A stretch of 64,000 nt of DNA from Pseudomonas sp. Fl4BN1 (GCF_009908285.1 NZ_JAAARM010000005.1:1-64000); one strand, 5' to 3'; shown: positions 18,500-28,491, counted from the first letter of the stretch. Translations and numbers: made by a program. The notes: generated from the letters alone by a model not told the origin.

Positions 18500-19432
18500 T
18501 CAGCCGCGCTTCTTGTAGAGCTTGGGCTCGCCCGGCGGCCGGCTTTTGAAGCGTCGGTGGGCCCAGAGGTATTGCTCGGGACAGGCGCGTAACGCGCTCT
18601 CAACCCATTGATTGATTCGCAGGCAATCCTCTTCTTCAGTGGCTCCAGGGAAATCCGCCAATGGCGCATGGATCACCATACGGTAGCCACTGCCGTCGGC
18701 CAGGCGTTCCTGGGTGAAGGGCACCACCAAGGCCTTGCCCAAACGAGCGAACTTACTGGTGGCGGTGACAGTAGCCGCCTGGATGCCGAACAGCGGCACG
18801 AACACACTTTGCTTGGCGCCGTAGTCCTGATCCGGCGCGTACCAGATCGCTCGACCGGAGCGCAGCAGTTTGAGCATGCCACGTACGTCCTCGCGCTCCA
18901 CGGCCAGGGAGTCAAGGTTGTGTCGCTCACGGCCACGGCGCTGGATGAAATCAAACAGCGGGTTCTTGTGTTCGCGGTACATGCCATCAATGGTGTGTAG
19001 CTGCCCCAGCAATGCCGCACCGATTTCCAGGGTAGTGAAGTGCAGGGCCATGAGAATCACCCCACGACCTTCACGCTGCGCCTGCTTGAGGTGCTCCAAT
19101 CCTTCGACATGGGCCAGGCGCGCCAGGCGCGACCTGGACCACCACCAGCTCATGGCCATCTCGAAGAAGGCAATCCCGGTAGAGGCGAAGTTTTCCTTGA
19201 GCAAGCGCTTGCGCTCCTCGGGGGACTTTTCCGGGAAACACAGCTCCAGGTTACGCTTGGCAATTCGCCGCCGCTCACCGGCGACCCGGTACATCAGCGC
19301 CCCCAGGGCACGACCGATTTGCAGGAGCACAGGATAAGGCAGCTGGACGATCAGCCATAACACGCCAAGCCCCAGCCACAGCGGCCAGAAACGTGGAAAC
19401 AAGAATGCAGCTCGAAAACGCGGGCGATCCAT
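18500..19432 (-). CDS. lpxL: Lipid A lauroyl-type acyltransferase
   Basis: Inner-membrane acyltransferase of 310 residues that adds a secondary acyl chain to the Kdo2-lipid IVA precursor. One N-terminal membrane helix (residues ~15-35), then the catalytic HX4E motif His131-Glu136 (HFTTLE), and the YAPDQDYG segment. ATG 19432 is fixed by the FRAAFLFPRFWPLW N-terminus; the reading frame continues open upstream for ~180 codons but that part runs antisense through minC. It could be either the LpxL1 or LpxL2 paralogue. Confidence 0.9.
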   Translation of the reverse strand: MDRPRFRAAFLFPRFWPLWLGLGVLWLIVQLPYPVLLQIGRALGALMYRVAGERRRIAKRNLELCFPEKSPEERKRLLKENFASTGIAFFEMAMSWWWSRSRLARLAHVEGLEHLKQAQREGRGVILMALHFTTLEIGAALLGQLHTIDGMYREHKNPLFDFIQRRGRERHNLDSLAVEREDVRGMLKLLRSGRAIWYAPDQDYGAKQSVFVPLFGIQAATVTATSKFARLGKALVVPFTQERLADGSGYRMVIHAPLADFPGATEEEDCLRINQWVESALRACPEQYLWAHRRFKSRPPGEPKLYKKRG

Positions 19433-19553
19433 TACAGATTCCGGACAGACAACAAGGTCGCGCATTCTACATCGGTTCGACCTGGCTTGCGGCCCGCGGG
19501 CGTTCTCGCTATAAGTCTCGGCACTTTTAGTGACAAGCCGCCTTCTGCAGACC

Positions 19554-20291
19554 ATGAGCCAAACCGAATCGCTAGACCAAGATCCTGTGTTCCAGTTAAA
19601 GGGCAGCATGCTCGCCATCACGGTGCTGGAACTGGCCCGCAACGACCTCGAAGGCCTCGATCGCCAATTGGCCGCGAAGGTCGCCCAAGCGCCGAACTTC
19701 TTCAGCAACGCACCGTTGGTCCTGGCGCTGGACAAGTTGCCCGCCTCTGAAGGCTCGGTGGATTTGCCCGGACTGATGCGTGTTTGCCGCCAACACGGCC
19801 TGCGCACCTTGGCAATCCGCGCCAGCCGCATCGAAGACATCGCTGCGGCAATTGCCGTCGACCTGCCGGTGCTACCGCCTTCCGGCGCCCGGGAACGGCC
19901 GCTCGAGCCACCGGAAAGCGAGGTCAAGAAGGTCCCGGAAAAGCCGCCGGAGCCGACCGTCAAGCCAACCCGTATCATTACTTCGCCAGTACGCGGCGGA
20001 CAACAGATCTATGCCCAGGGTGGCGATCTGGTAGTAGTGTCCTCGGTCAGCCCAGGCGCGGAACTTCTCGCCGATGGCAATATCCATGTATACGGCCCAA
20101 TGCGTGGTCGAGCCCTGGCCGGTGTCAAAGGCGACACCAAGGCACGGATTTTCTGTCAGCAATTGAGCGCTGAACTTGTGTCCATTGCCGGTCAGTACAA
20201 GGTTTCCGAAGACTTGCGACGCGACCCATTGTGGGGCTCGGGAGTCCAGGTCAGCCTGTCGGGTGACGTGTTGAACATCACACGTCTTTAA
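19554..20291 (+). CDS. minC: Septum-site determining protein MinC
   Basis: Inhibitor of FtsZ assembly, 245 residues. The N-terminal MinC_N domain begins [15 protein letters not shown]; a Pro/Glu/Lys linker follows near residues 115-140; and the C-terminal right-handed beta-helix domain starts near [12 protein letters not shown] and includes the conserved [18 protein letters not shown] block (here [15 protein letters not shown]) that binds MinD. ATG 19554 is used; a GTG eight codons earlier is possible. First gene of the minCDE set, divergent from lpxL. Confidence 0.96.
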   Translation: MSQTESLDQDPVFQLKGSMLAITVLELARNDLEGLDRQLAAKVAQAPNFFSNAPLVLALDKLPASEGSVDLPGLMRVCRQHGLRTLAIRASRIEDIAAAIAVDLPVLPPSGARERPLEPPESEVKKVPEKPPEPTVKPTRIITSPVRGGQQIYAQGGDLVVVSSVSPGAELLADGNIHVYGPMRGRALAGVKGDTKARIFCQQLSAELVSIAGQYKVSEDLRRDPLWGSGVQVSLSGDVLNITRL

Positions 20292-20372
20292 CGGATACTG
20301 CCGCATTTTCCAAGCATCTCTAAAACGTAGCGAATACGGCTCAAACGAAGTAGGAAATTGGCAATCTGCAGT

Positions 20373-20389
20373 GTTTATCGACGATAAAC
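20373..20389. promoter_or_regulatory. 17-bp palindrome between minC and minD
   Basis: GTTTATCG and CGATAAAC flank a single A: a perfect 8-bp inverted repeat in the 200-base minC-minD gap. It looks like a dimeric regulator site but the protein is not recognised. Confidence 0.5.
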
Positions 20390-20491
20390 CCTGCCGCTGA
20401 CCGAACTCCAGCCAAGGCTGTCCGACTGCAGTAGTTTTCAAGAGATGTTTTTCAGGGGCTAAAAGTCCTTTTTCCTTAGGGGTGAAACACC

Positions 20492-21304
20492 TTGGCCAAG
20501 ATTCTCGTGGTTACATCCGGCAAGGGTGGTGTGGGTAAAACCACCACCAGCGCCGCTATCGGTACCGGCCTCGCTCTGCGCGGCCACAAAACAGTGATCG
20601 TCGACTTCGACGTCGGCCTGCGTAACCTCGACCTGATCATGGGCTGCGAGCGTCGCGTGGTGTATGACTTCGTCAATGTGGTGAACGGCGAAGCCAACCT
20701 GCAACAAGCCCTGATCAAAGACAAGCGCCTGGAAAACCTCTACGTACTCGCCGCCAGCCAGACCCGCGACAAAGACGCGCTGACTCTGGAAGGCGTGGAA
20801 AAAGTCCTGATGGAACTCAAGGAAACCTTCGAGTTCGTGGTCTGCGACTCCCCTGCCAGTATCGAGAAAGGCGCACACCTGGCCATGTACTTCGCTGACG
20901 AAGCGATCGTCGTGACCAACCCTGAAGTTTCCTCGGTCCGCGACTCCGACCGTATGCTGGGTCTTTTGGCCAGCAAATCCCGGCGCGCCGAAAAAGGCGA
21001 AGACGCGATCAAGGAACACCTGCTGCTGACTCGTTACAACCCGGAGCGCGTTAGCAACGGTGAAATGCTTGGTGTTGAAGACGTCAAAGAAATTCTCGCA
21101 GTGACCCTGCTGGGCGTCATCCCGGAATCCCAGGCGGTGCTCAAGGCCTCCAACCAGGGTGTACCGGTGATTCTCGACGACCAGAGCGATGCAGGCCAGG
21201 CCTACAGCGATGCGGTCGACCGCCTGCTGGGCAAAACCGTGGAACACCGGTTCCTTGATGTCGAGAAGAAGGGATTCTTCGAGCGTCTGTTTGGAGGTAG
21301 ATAA
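20492..21304 (+). CDS. minD: Septum-site determining ATPase MinD
   Basis: Membrane-cycling ParA-type ATPase of 270 residues that carries MinC. The deviant Walker A motif is at residues 9-17 (SGKGGVGKT; signature Lys11 and Lys16), [14 protein letters not shown] follows, and the C-terminal amphipathic membrane-targeting helix is [10 protein letters not shown]. The gene starts at TTG 20492, supported by TTAGGGG upstream; no in-frame ATG fits the N-terminus. Its stop shares one base with the minE start. Confidence 0.97.
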   Translation: MAKILVVTSGKGGVGKTTTSAAIGTGLALRGHKTVIVDFDVGLRNLDLIMGCERRVVYDFVNVVNGEANLQQALIKDKRLENLYVLAASQTRDKDALTLEGVEKVLMELKETFEFVVCDSPASIEKGAHLAMYFADEAIVVTNPEVSSVRDSDRMLGLLASKSRRAEKGEDAIKEHLLLTRYNPERVSNGEMLGVEDVKEILAVTLLGVIPESQAVLKASNQGVPVILDDQSDAGQAYSDAVDRLLGKTVEHRFLDVEKKGFFERLFGGR

Positions 21305-21558
21305 TGAATCTTTTTGACTTCTTTCGTGCTAACAAAAAGGTCAGCACCGCGTCGGTAGCGAAAGAGCGTCTACAGATCATCGTGGCGCATGAACGCGGCC
21401 AGCGCAGCACCCCTGATTACTTGCCAGCCTTGCAGAAGGAACTGGTGGAAGTGATCCGCAAGTACGTCAATATCGGGTCCGACGACGTGCACGTCGCCTT
21501 GGAAAACCAAGGCAGCTGCTCGATCCTGGAACTCAATATCACCCTGCCTGATCGCTGA
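21304..21558 (+). CDS. minE: Cell-division topological specificity factor MinE
   Basis: 84 residues. The N-terminal segment [10 protein letters not shown] is the membrane-targeting/anti-MinCD region, followed by [12 protein letters not shown], the conserved MinD-contact strand. It stimulates MinD ATPase to drive pole-to-pole oscillation. It begins at the last base of the minD stop codon. Confidence 0.97.
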   Translation: MNLFDFFRANKKVSTASVAKERLQIIVAHERGQRSTPDYLPALQKELVEVIRKYVNIGSDDVHVALENQGSCSILELNITLPDR

Positions 21559-21576
21559 TTGATCCGACGGGAGCCA

Positions 21577-21623
21577 CGGCGGCTCGCTGACCTCATGCAC
21601 GGCATGGGGTCGGCGAGCCGCCG
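21577..21623 (+). terminator. Long stem-loop after minE
   Basis: CGGCGGCTCGCTGACC (21577-21592) pairs with GGTCGGCGAGCCGCCG (21608-21623) with one G-U pair, loop of 15 bases. A weak T-containing run follows. Probably ends minCDE transcription. Confidence 0.6.
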
Positions 21624-21649
21624 TTGGCGTTTGTTACGAGGCTGTTTTA

Positions 21650-22285
21650 ATGCCGTTGTCGAATATTCACATCCTGCATCAGGACACCGCCGTCCTGGTG
21701 GTGAACAAACCCACCCTGCTGCTTTCCGTCCCCGGTCGTGCCGACGACAACAAGGACTGCCTGATCACTCGCCTGCAGGAAAACGGTTACCCCGAGGCCC
21801 GCATTGTCCACCGTTTGGACTGGGAGACCTCCGGAATCATTCTCCTGGCCCGTGATGCGGATAGCCATCGTGAGTTGTCCCGACAATTTCATGACCGTGA
21901 AACCGAAAAGGCCTACACCGCGTTGTGCTGGGGCCAGCCGGAACTGGACAGTGGCAGCATCGATCTGCCGCTGCGTTACGACCCGCCGACCAAGCCGCGG
22001 CACGTGGTGGACCACGAGTTCGGCAAGCATGCGCTGACCTTCTGGCGGGTATTGGAACGCTATGACGATTGGTGCCGAGTCGAACTGACGCCGATCACTG
22101 GCCGCTCCCATCAGCTACGGGTACACATGCTCTCCATCGGCCACCCGCTGCTGGGCGACGGTCTCTACGCCCACCCGCAAGCCCTGGCTGCCTGGCCACG
22201 GCTATGCCTGCACGCCAGCATGCTCAGCTTCACCCATCCGCAGACAAGTGAGCGCCTGCGCTTCGAGTGCCCGGCCCCGTTCTGA
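21650..22285 (+). CDS. rluA: RluA-family rRNA/tRNA pseudouridine synthase
   Basis: Isomerises uridine to pseudouridine in RNA; the RluA type acts on 23S U746 and tRNA U32. The 211-residue protein has the catalytic block HRLDWETSG with Asp57, [12 protein letters not shown], and [15 protein letters not shown]. There is no N-terminal S4 domain, which favours RluA over RluC/RluD. GAGG lies upstream of ATG 21650. Confidence 0.88.
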   Translation: MPLSNIHILHQDTAVLVVNKPTLLLSVPGRADDNKDCLITRLQENGYPEARIVHRLDWETSGIILLARDADSHRELSRQFHDRETEKAYTALCWGQPELDSGSIDLPLRYDPPTKPRHVVDHEFGKHALTFWRVLERYDDWCRVELTPITGRSHQLRVHMLSIGHPLLGDGLYAHPQALAAWPRLCLHASMLSFTHPQTSERLRFECPAPF

Positions 22286-22296
22286 CAAAGCTCGTT

Positions 22297-22321
22297 GCAG
22301 GAGCCGGCTATCGGCTCCTGC
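22297..22321. repeat. REP-like perfect hairpin after rluA
   Basis: GCAGGAGCCG and CGGCTCCTGC form a perfect 10-bp stem around GCTAT. The sequence is REP-related and may also end rluA transcription. Confidence 0.6.
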
Positions 22322-22391
22322 AGGGCACTCCTGCACAGCCACTTTTCCAGCCAATACGTTAAACTCGCGCCACTGCTGTCTGGAGCTACTT

Positions 22392-23681
22392 ATGCGCGAA
22401 GAGTTGAACCAAGGCCTGATCGACTTCCTCAAGGCCTCCCCTACCCCTTTCCATGCCACTACCAGCCTTGTTCAACGCCTGGAGGCGGCAGGTTACCAGC
22501 GACTCGACGAGCGCGAGCCCTGGGCCATCGAAGCCAACGGCCGCTATTACGTCACCCGTAACGACTCCTCGATCGTCGCCTTCAAAATGGGTCGGCACTC
22601 TCCGTTGCAAGGTGGCATCCGCCTGGTAGGCGCTCATACCGACAGCCCTTGCCTGCGGGTCAAACCTCAGCCGGAACTGCAGCGCCAGGGCTTCTGGCAA
22701 TTGGGTGTCGAAGTCTATGGCGGCGCGCTGCTGGCCCCCTGGTTTGACCGCGACCTGTCCCTGGCCGGCCGCGTGACCTTCCGCCGCGACGGCAAGGTGG
22801 AAAGCCAGCTGATCGACTTCAAGGCTCCCATCGCGATCATTCCCAATCTGGCCATTCACCTCAACCGTGAAGCCAACCAGGGCTGGGCGATCAACCCGCA
22901 GAACGAACTGCCGCCGATCCTTGCCCAGTTCGCCGGTGATGAGCGGGTGGACTTTCGTGCCGTACTGACCGACCAGCTGGCCCGCGAACATGGCCTGAAC
23001 GCCGATGTGGTACTGGACTACGAGCTGAGTTTCTACGACACCCAGAGCGCAGCGGTGGTTGGTCTGCACGGGGACTTCATTGCCGGCGCGCGCCTGGACA
23101 ACCTGCTGTCCTGCTACGCCGGGCTGCAGGCCCTGTTGACAGCCGATAGCGAAGAAACCTGCGTACTGGTGTGCAACGACCATGAAGAAGTAGGCTCCTG
23201 CTCGGCCTGCGGCGCCGACGGCCCAATGCTCGAACAGACCTTGCGCCGCCTGTTGCCTGAAGGCGACGAATTTGTCCGGACCATTCAGAAGTCGCTGCTG
23301 ATTTCCGCCGACAACGCCCACGGCGTACACCCCAACTACGCCGACAAGCACGATGCCAACCACGGCCCGAAACTCAACGCCGGCCCGGTGATCAAGGTCA
23401 ACAGCAACCAGCGGTACGCCACCAACAGCGAAACGGCCGGTTTCTTCCGTCACCTGTGCATGGCCGAAGAAGTCCCGGTGCAGAGTTTCGTGGTACGCAG
23501 CGACATGGGTTGCGGCTCGACCATTGGCCCGATCACCGCCAGCCACCTGGGAGTGCGTACCGTGGACATCGGCCTGCCGACCTTTGCCATGCACTCGATC
23601 CGCGAACTCTGTGGCAGCCATGACCTGGCCCACCTGGTGAAAGTGCTGAGCGCGTTCTACGCCAGCCACGAATTGCCCTGA
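22392..23681 (+). CDS. apeB: Aspartyl aminopeptidase (M18)
   Basis: Cytosolic zinc aminopeptidase removing N-terminal acidic residues, 429 residues, the normal M18 length. Metal and catalytic blocks are visible: [13 protein letters not shown] (first His/Asp), [16 protein letters not shown] (Glu pair), [10 protein letters not shown], and near the C-terminus [15 protein letters not shown] with the last ligand His. GGAG sits eight bases before ATG 22392. No signal peptide. Confidence 0.95.
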   Translation: MREELNQGLIDFLKASPTPFHATTSLVQRLEAAGYQRLDEREPWAIEANGRYYVTRNDSSIVAFKMGRHSPLQGGIRLVGAHTDSPCLRVKPQPELQRQGFWQLGVEVYGGALLAPWFDRDLSLAGRVTFRRDGKVESQLIDFKAPIAIIPNLAIHLNREANQGWAINPQNELPPILAQFAGDERVDFRAVLTDQLAREHGLNADVVLDYELSFYDTQSAAVVGLHGDFIAGARLDNLLSCYAGLQALLTADSEETCVLVCNDHEEVGSCSACGADGPMLEQTLRRLLPEGDEFVRTIQKSLLISADNAHGVHPNYADKHDANHGPKLNAGPVIKVNSNQRYATNSETAGFFRHLCMAEEVPVQSFVVRSDMGCGSTIGPITASHLGVRTVDIGLPTFAMHSIRELCGSHDLAHLVKVLSAFYASHELP

Positions 23682-23795
23682 GCTGCAGCGACACAGACCC
23701 TGGCGGGTGCGCCTGCCAGTTTCTGATGCACATCAACCCGGGTCGTGGCAAAGCGACCTAGACTTATGAGTACTCCTTCTGACAAGGCCGTCGTC

Positions 23796-23972
23796 ATGAT
23801 CTCGATGTCTTCGTTTCATTCCATGCTCATCCCGATCCTTACGGGCATGCTCCTCCTGGCCATCGGCTTCAATTTCCGGGACAAGAACCTCGGTGTGTTC
23901 AGTATGTGGGTCGGCATGCTGCTGATTCTGGGCACCGTGGTTTACAAGATCCTCGCCAAACTCGCGGAATAA
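23796..23972 (+). CDS. Small two-helix membrane protein
   Basis: A 58-residue hydrophobic protein with two predicted membrane helices (about residues 7-22 and 33-52) separated by the polar loop FRDKNLG. ATG 23796 is chosen because AAGG lies eight bases upstream; a start at 23766 would add ten polar residues. Family not recognised; function unknown. It sits in the same orientation 80 bases before the MscS-type channel gene. Confidence 0.65.
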   Translation: MISMSSFHSMLIPILTGMLLLAIGFNFRDKNLGVFSMWVGMLLILGTVVYKILAKLAE

Positions 23973-24051
23973 ATGCAGCGCTCACCCTCGCATTGAATTT
24001 GGCGGCCTCGTACACTCGGCCGATCCATCTTTCTCCGAGGTTGACCGCCCA

Positions 24052-26208
24052 GTGTTCGCTCGTCTTTTCGCCCTGCCCTGCTATGTGCTTGTCTGCCTGC
24101 TGACCCTGTTGCCCATGAACAGTGCCCAGGCCGTCGGGTTGCCGGGGTTGTTGGGCAATCAGAGCAAAGCCCAGCCTCAGGCTGAAGAGCCTCTGGGGCA
24201 ATCACTGGACGAAGTGATCAAGTCCCTGGAAAACGACCAGCAACGGGCCAAGTTGCTGGCCGACCTGAAAAAGCTGCGCGACGCCACGAAAAAAGCCCAG
24301 CCAGATGCCGAAGAAGGCGTACTCGGCCTGATTGGCGGCACCCTGTCGAATCTCGAGAAACAGTTCTCCGGGGCCGACAGCCCTGTCACGCGCTGGTCCA
24401 ACGAATTCGATCAGGCCAAGGGCGAACTCGCGGCGCTGATGCTGCCGGCCAGCGAGTGGCTACCGATAATCTTTGCCTTTGCCTTGATCCTCATGGTCTG
24501 GAGCCTGCTGGCGGCAGCGCTGATCTGGCTCAGCCACCGAGTACGCCTGCGCTTTGGCCTGACCGAAGACCTGCCCCAGCACCCCAAGACCTGGGACCTG
24601 CTGCGGTTTGCCCTGCGCAAGCTCGGCCCCTGGTTGATTGCCCTGCTGATCACCGTCTACCTGACCTATTCCCTGCCGTCCTCCCTGGGCAAGCAACTGG
24701 CCATGGTGCTGGCCTACGCCCTGGTGGTCGGCACCTGTTTCTCGGCGATCTGCGTGGTCGCGTTCTCCGTGCTCGATGGCCCCAACCGGCACCGGGCGCT
24801 TTACATTCTGCGCCGCCAGGCCTTCCGTCCCTTATGGTGGATCGGCAGCTTCGCGGCCTTTGGCGAAGCGCTAGGCGACCCACGACTGGTGGCCAGCCTC
24901 GGCCCGCACCTGGCCCACACCGCCGCAACCTTCGCCAATGTCATGGCGGCGCTGTCCACTGGCGTGTTCATCTTGCGTTTCCGTCGGCCGATCGCCCACC
25001 TGATCCGCAACCAGCCACTGTCACGGCGCCTGACTCGCCGGGCCTTGAGCGACACCATCGAAATCATCGGGACCTTCTGGTACCTGCCAGCTCTGGTGCT
25101 AGTGGGCATCTCGCTGTTCGCCACCTTTGTCTCCGCCGGCGACACCAGCACTGCCCTGCGCCAGTCACTGTTGTGTACGGTATTGCTGGTGCTGTGCATG
25201 GTGATCAACGGCCTGGTACGCCGCCACGCCCTCAAGCCCCTACGTGGGCACAAACGCCATGCCCTGTATTCAGAACGACTGAAAAGCTTCTTCTACACCC
25301 TCGCCCATTTGGCGGTCTGGTTGGCGTTCATCGAGCTTGGCCTGAGAGTCTGGGGCATGTCGCTGATCCGCTTTACCGAAGGCGACGGCCATGAAATCAG
25401 CGTCAAGCTGTTCAGCCTCGCCGGCACCCTGATCTTCGCCTGGCTGATCTGGATTCTCAGCGACACCGCGGTGCATCACGCCCTGACCCGCTCACGCAAG
25501 GGCCTGGCCAACGCCCGCGCACAGACCATGATGCCGCTGATCCGCAACGTGCTGTTCGTGGCGATTTTCATCATCGCCACCATCGTTGCCCTGGCCAACA
25601 TGGGCATGAACGTCACACCGTTGCTGGCCGGTGCCGGTGTCATCGGCCTGGCCATCGGCTTCGGTGCCCAATCACTGGTAGCGGACCTGATCACTGGCCT
25701 GTTCATCATCATCGAGGACTCCCTGGCCATCGATGACTACGTGGATGTCGGCGGCCACCTCGGCACCGTCGAAGGCTTGACCATCCGCACCGTACGCCTG
25801 CGGGACATCGACGGCATCGTCCACACCATCCCGTTCAGCGAGATCAAGAGCATCAAGAACTACTCTCGGGAGTTCGGCTACGCGATCTTCCGCGTGGCGA
25901 TCCCCTACAACATGGAGATCGACGATGCGATCAGGCTGATGCGCGATGTCGGCCAGAAGATGCGCACAGATCCTCTGCAACGGCGCAACATCTGGTCGCC
26001 ACTGGAGATCCAGGGGGTCGAGAGTTTCGAGTCCGGCAGCGCCATCCTCCGCGCTCGCTTCAAGACGGCACCCATCAAGCAATGGGAAGTGTCCCGAGCT
26101 TTCAACCTGTCCCTCAAGCGCCATCTCGACGAGGCCGGGCTCGACCTCGCGACTCCACGCATGAGCATCCAGGTGATCACTGCCGGTGGCGGCGCGGAAA
26201 AGGAATGA
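24052..26208 (+). CDS. Large MscS-family mechanosensitive channel
   Basis: Inner-membrane tension-gated channel of 718 residues. A signal-peptide-like N-terminus (to about residue 25, AQA) leads a ~110-residue periplasmic segment, then about ten membrane helices. The MscS core is near residues 515-650: AGAGVIGLAIGFGAQSLVAD is the pore-lining TM3 and NYSREFGYAIFRVAIPYN lies in the cytoplasmic vestibule. Length and layout resemble E. coli YbiO more than MscS itself. The GTG start matches the signal peptide. Probable role: protection from hypo-osmotic shock. Confidence 0.9.
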   Translation: MFARLFALPCYVLVCLLTLLPMNSAQAVGLPGLLGNQSKAQPQAEEPLGQSLDEVIKSLENDQQRAKLLADLKKLRDATKKAQPDAEEGVLGLIGGTLSNLEKQFSGADSPVTRWSNEFDQAKGELAALMLPASEWLPIIFAFALILMVWSLLAAALIWLSHRVRLRFGLTEDLPQHPKTWDLLRFALRKLGPWLIALLITVYLTYSLPSSLGKQLAMVLAYALVVGTCFSAICVVAFSVLDGPNRHRALYILRRQAFRPLWWIGSFAAFGEALGDPRLVASLGPHLAHTAATFANVMAALSTGVFILRFRRPIAHLIRNQPLSRRLTRRALSDTIEIIGTFWYLPALVLVGISLFATFVSAGDTSTALRQSLLCTVLLVLCMVINGLVRRHALKPLRGHKRHALYSERLKSFFYTLAHLAVWLAFIELGLRVWGMSLIRFTEGDGHEISVKLFSLAGTLIFAWLIWILSDTAVHHALTRSRKGLANARAQTMMPLIRNVLFVAIFIIATIVALANMGMNVTPLLAGAGVIGLAIGFGAQSLVADLITGLFIIIEDSLAIDDYVDVGGHLGTVEGLTIRTVRLRDIDGIVHTIPFSEIKSIKNYSREFGYAIFRVAIPYNMEIDDAIRLMRDVGQKMRTDPLQRRNIWSPLEIQGVESFESGSAILRARFKTAPIKQWEVSRAFNLSLKRHLDEAGLDLATPRMSIQVITAGGGAEKE

Positions 26209-26218
26209 TCCAGTAAGG

Positions 26219-26232
26219 GCCGGCTAGCCGGC
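26219..26232. terminator. Bidirectional palindrome between convergent genes
   Basis: GCCGGCTAGCCGGC, perfect 14-base palindrome between the MscS-type gene and the UTRA regulator; REP-like core, no U-tract. Confidence 0.4.
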
Positions 26233-26234
26233 TT

Positions 26235-26963
26235 CTACACACGACTGTCTTGCTGCACATCGACGCTTACGTGAATCGCGTCATGGCGCCAGAACTCCAG
26301 GTCACAGTCGATCAGCCGTTCGTGCTGGTCATAGTTGACCCGGGCAATCCGCAGTCCGGGACTGCCCACCGACACCTTCAAGGCCGCCGCCGCTTCCGGC
26401 TGCAATGAGGTGGGCACGATTTCGAAGCGCACCCGTCCGTAATGCAGATCGTAATGCCGGGCATAGAGCTCGGTGATCGACTGGTTCAGGTCCAGATCGA
26501 GAATCTTCGGAAAATACTTGGGGTTCAGGTAGTGCTCGACGTACAGCACCAGCCGCTCATCGATACGCCGCGCGCGGCAGATCTGGATCACGCTGGACAG
26601 CGCTGGCAATTGCAGCCAGGCGCAGACCGCCGCTGATGCCGGTTGCAGGCGCGCGGAAATCACCTCTGTGGACGGCACCCGGCCCTGGGCGCTGACCATG
26701 GCGTGGAAGTGGCTACGCTGCATCAGGTTGTAGGCCAGGCGCGGCGGCGAGACAAACCAGCCACGGCGCTCCTCACGGTAGATCTGCCCTTGGGCCTCCA
26801 GCTGCAACAAGGCCTCGCGTACGGTGATGCGGGTGGTGTCGAACAGTTCGCTGAGCTTGCGCTCGGCCGGCAGCTTGCTGCCGGGCGCCAACAGGCCGTG
26901 GGCGATCTGCTCTTGCAGGACCTGGCCGATGGCTGTCACCGCTTTGGTTGCATCAATACGCAT
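26235..26963 (-). CDS. GntR/HutC-type regulator with UTRA domain
   Basis: Transcription factor of 242 residues. The N-terminal winged helix includes KLPAERKLSELFDTTRITVREAL, and the C-terminal UTRA ligand domain spans about residues 90-240 (EHYLNPKYFPKIL near 145). ATG 26963 (AGGT eight bases upstream) is preferred over the adjacent TTG. It is divergent from an ABC importer operon, and a palindrome CTGGACTAGACCAG lies 14-27 bases upstream of its start, pointing to autoregulation plus control of the importer. Phosphonate or phospho-compound ligands are typical of this branch, but not proven. Confidence 0.88.
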   Translation of the reverse strand: MRIDATKAVTAIGQVLQEQIAHGLLAPGSKLPAERKLSELFDTTRITVREALLQLEAQGQIYREERRGWFVSPPRLAYNLMQRSHFHAMVSAQGRVPSTEVISARLQPASAAVCAWLQLPALSSVIQICRARRIDERLVLYVEHYLNPKYFPKILDLDLNQSITELYARHYDLHYGRVRFEIVPTSLQPEAAAALKVSVGSPGLRIARVNYDQHERLIDCDLEFWRHDAIHVSVDVQQDSRV

Positions 26964-27325
26964 CAACGTTACCTATCTGGACTAGACCAGCACTGTTTCA
27001 GGGCAGCGCAGTGGCCGGGGCAGCGCTTTGCATCCGTGTCGAAAGCCTAGGCAATGCATATGACTGAGAGATGACAAAGGCGCTGAACGGGCCGGCCACG
27101 AACCTGCAAATTACCCGCCAGATCCTTGCACTGCGGGTGTTTGGCCATGGTCTACGCTTATTTCGCAGCCCCGGACCTGCGCCCGAATCCATGCGCCGAT
27201 CGTTGGCGCCGACATCAAAGTGTCATCCAACCCGCCTAAATTGGCTCAGGTATTGCTGACCTAGACCAACCCACCGCAAGACTGTCGATAAAACGCAGCG
27301 TTGAACACGCCCAAAGGAGCTTCGG
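26964..27325. promoter_or_regulatory. UTRA regulator / ABC importer divergent control region
   Basis: A 362-base gap without genes. It holds CTGGACTAGACCAG at 26977-26990 and TGACCTAGACCA at 27257-27268; both share CTAGACCA and resemble the TGGTCTAGACCA operators of UTRA regulators (DasR/NagR/PhnF group). A half-site TGGTCTA lies near 27148. The importer ribosome site AGGAG is just before 27326. Confidence 0.55.
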
Positions 27326-28393
27326 ATGAAACAGCTTTTCCTGGCATCACTGTTAGGCTCGACCATTGCCATGTGCACCGCCGCCATGGCCGCTGATAAC
27401 GATTTGAAAACCCTGGAAGCCGCTGCCAAAGCGGAAGGCGCCGTCAACAGCGTCGGCATGCCCGACGACTGGGCCAACTGGAAAGGTACCTGGGAAGACC
27501 TGGCCAAGACCTACGGCCTCAAGCACATCGACACCGACATGAGCTCGGCCCAGGAAATCGCCAAGTTCGCCGCGGAAAAAGACAATGCCAGCGCCGATAT
27601 CGGCGATGTCGGCGCAGCCTTCGGCCCCATCGCAGTCAAGCAGGGCGTCGCCCAGCCCTATAAGCCAAGCACCTGGGCGCAGGTCCCGGACTGGGCCAAG
27701 GACAAGGATGGCAACTGGGCACTGGCCTACACCGGCACCATTGCCTTCATCATCAACAAGAAGCTGCTGCACGGTTCCGAAGCGCCGAAGAGCTGGGCCG
27801 ACCTGGAAAAAGGCAAGTACAAGGTGTCTATCGGTGACGTGAGCACCGCCGCCCAGGCCGCCAACGGCGTACTGGCTGCTGCCATCGCCAAGGGCGGTGA
27901 CGAAAAGAACATCCAGCCGGCACTGCTGATGTTCGCCGAGATCGCCAAGCAAGGTCGCCTGTCCCTCGCCAACCCGACCATCGCCACCATGGAAAAGGGT
28001 GAAGTAGAGGTCGGCGTAGTCTGGGACTTCAACGGCCTGAGCTACCGCAACAAGATGGTCAACAAAGACGACTACACAGTGCTGATTCCGTCCGACGGCT
28101 CGGTGATCTCCGGCTACACCACCATCATCAACAAGTACGCCAAGCACCCGAACGCTGCCAAGCTGACCCGTGAATACATCTTCAGCGATGCCGGCCAGAT
28201 CAACCTCGCCCGCGGCAACGCTCGGCCAATCCGCGCCGAACACCTGACCCTGCCGACCGAAGTACAGGCCAACCTGCTGCCCAACGAGCAGTACAAGCAT
28301 GTGACACCGATCAAGGATGCCGACGCCTGGGAAAAAACCTCCAAGGCCTTGCCGCAGAAGTGGCAGGAAGAAGTCATCATCAATATGCAGTAA
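27326..28393 (+). CDS. ABC importer periplasmic binding protein
   Basis: A 355-residue substrate-binding protein of the iron(III)/spermidine-putrescine/2-aminoethylphosphonate fold. The signal peptide ends about residue 22 (AAMAA), and the mature protein begins with acidic helices followed by GMPDDWANWKGTWEDL. AGGAG six bases before the ATG. It starts the importer operon under the UTRA regulator. The later genes suggest an organophosphorus ligand. I recall the same gene order in PAO1 as PA3250-PA3255. Confidence 0.85.
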   Translation: MKQLFLASLLGSTIAMCTAAMAADNDLKTLEAAAKAEGAVNSVGMPDDWANWKGTWEDLAKTYGLKHIDTDMSSAQEIAKFAAEKDNASADIGDVGAAFGPIAVKQGVAQPYKPSTWAQVPDWAKDKDGNWALAYTGTIAFIINKKLLHGSEAPKSWADLEKGKYKVSIGDVSTAAQAANGVLAAAIAKGGDEKNIQPALLMFAEIAKQGRLSLANPTIATMEKGEVEVGVVWDFNGLSYRNKMVNKDDYTVLIPSDGSVISGYTTIINKYAKHPNAAKLTREYIFSDAGQINLARGNARPIRAEHLTLPTEVQANLLPNEQYKHVTPIKDADAWEKTSKALPQKWQEEVIINMQ

Positions 28394-28403
28394 TGCTGCA
28401 TCC

Positions 28404-28491
28404 CTGTAGGAGCCGGCTTGCCGGCGAATGGCTCAAAGGCGCTGCACAGACAAGCGCACACAAGCCACTCGCCGGCAAGCTGGCGCCTACA
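28404..28491. repeat. Inverted REP pair (REPIN) inside the ABC operon
   Basis: TGTAGGAGCCGGCTTGCCGG at 28405-28424 and its inverted partner CCGGCAAGCTGGCGCCTACA ending at 28491. It lies between the binding-protein gene and the next gene, where a stem-loop could stabilise the upstream message. Confidence 0.85.

Noticed and set aside
19433..19978. Long in-frame extension upstream of lpxL
   Set aside because: It runs antisense through minC; the natural LpxL N-terminus begins at 19432.
22386..23669. 427-residue open frame antisense to apeB
   Set aside because: Shadow frame of a conserved peptidase; composition is Gly/Val/His-rich with no recognisable family.
5555..28491. REP elements as a CRISPR array
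   Set aside because: They are dispersed singly or in inverted pairs, without regular spacers or cas genes.
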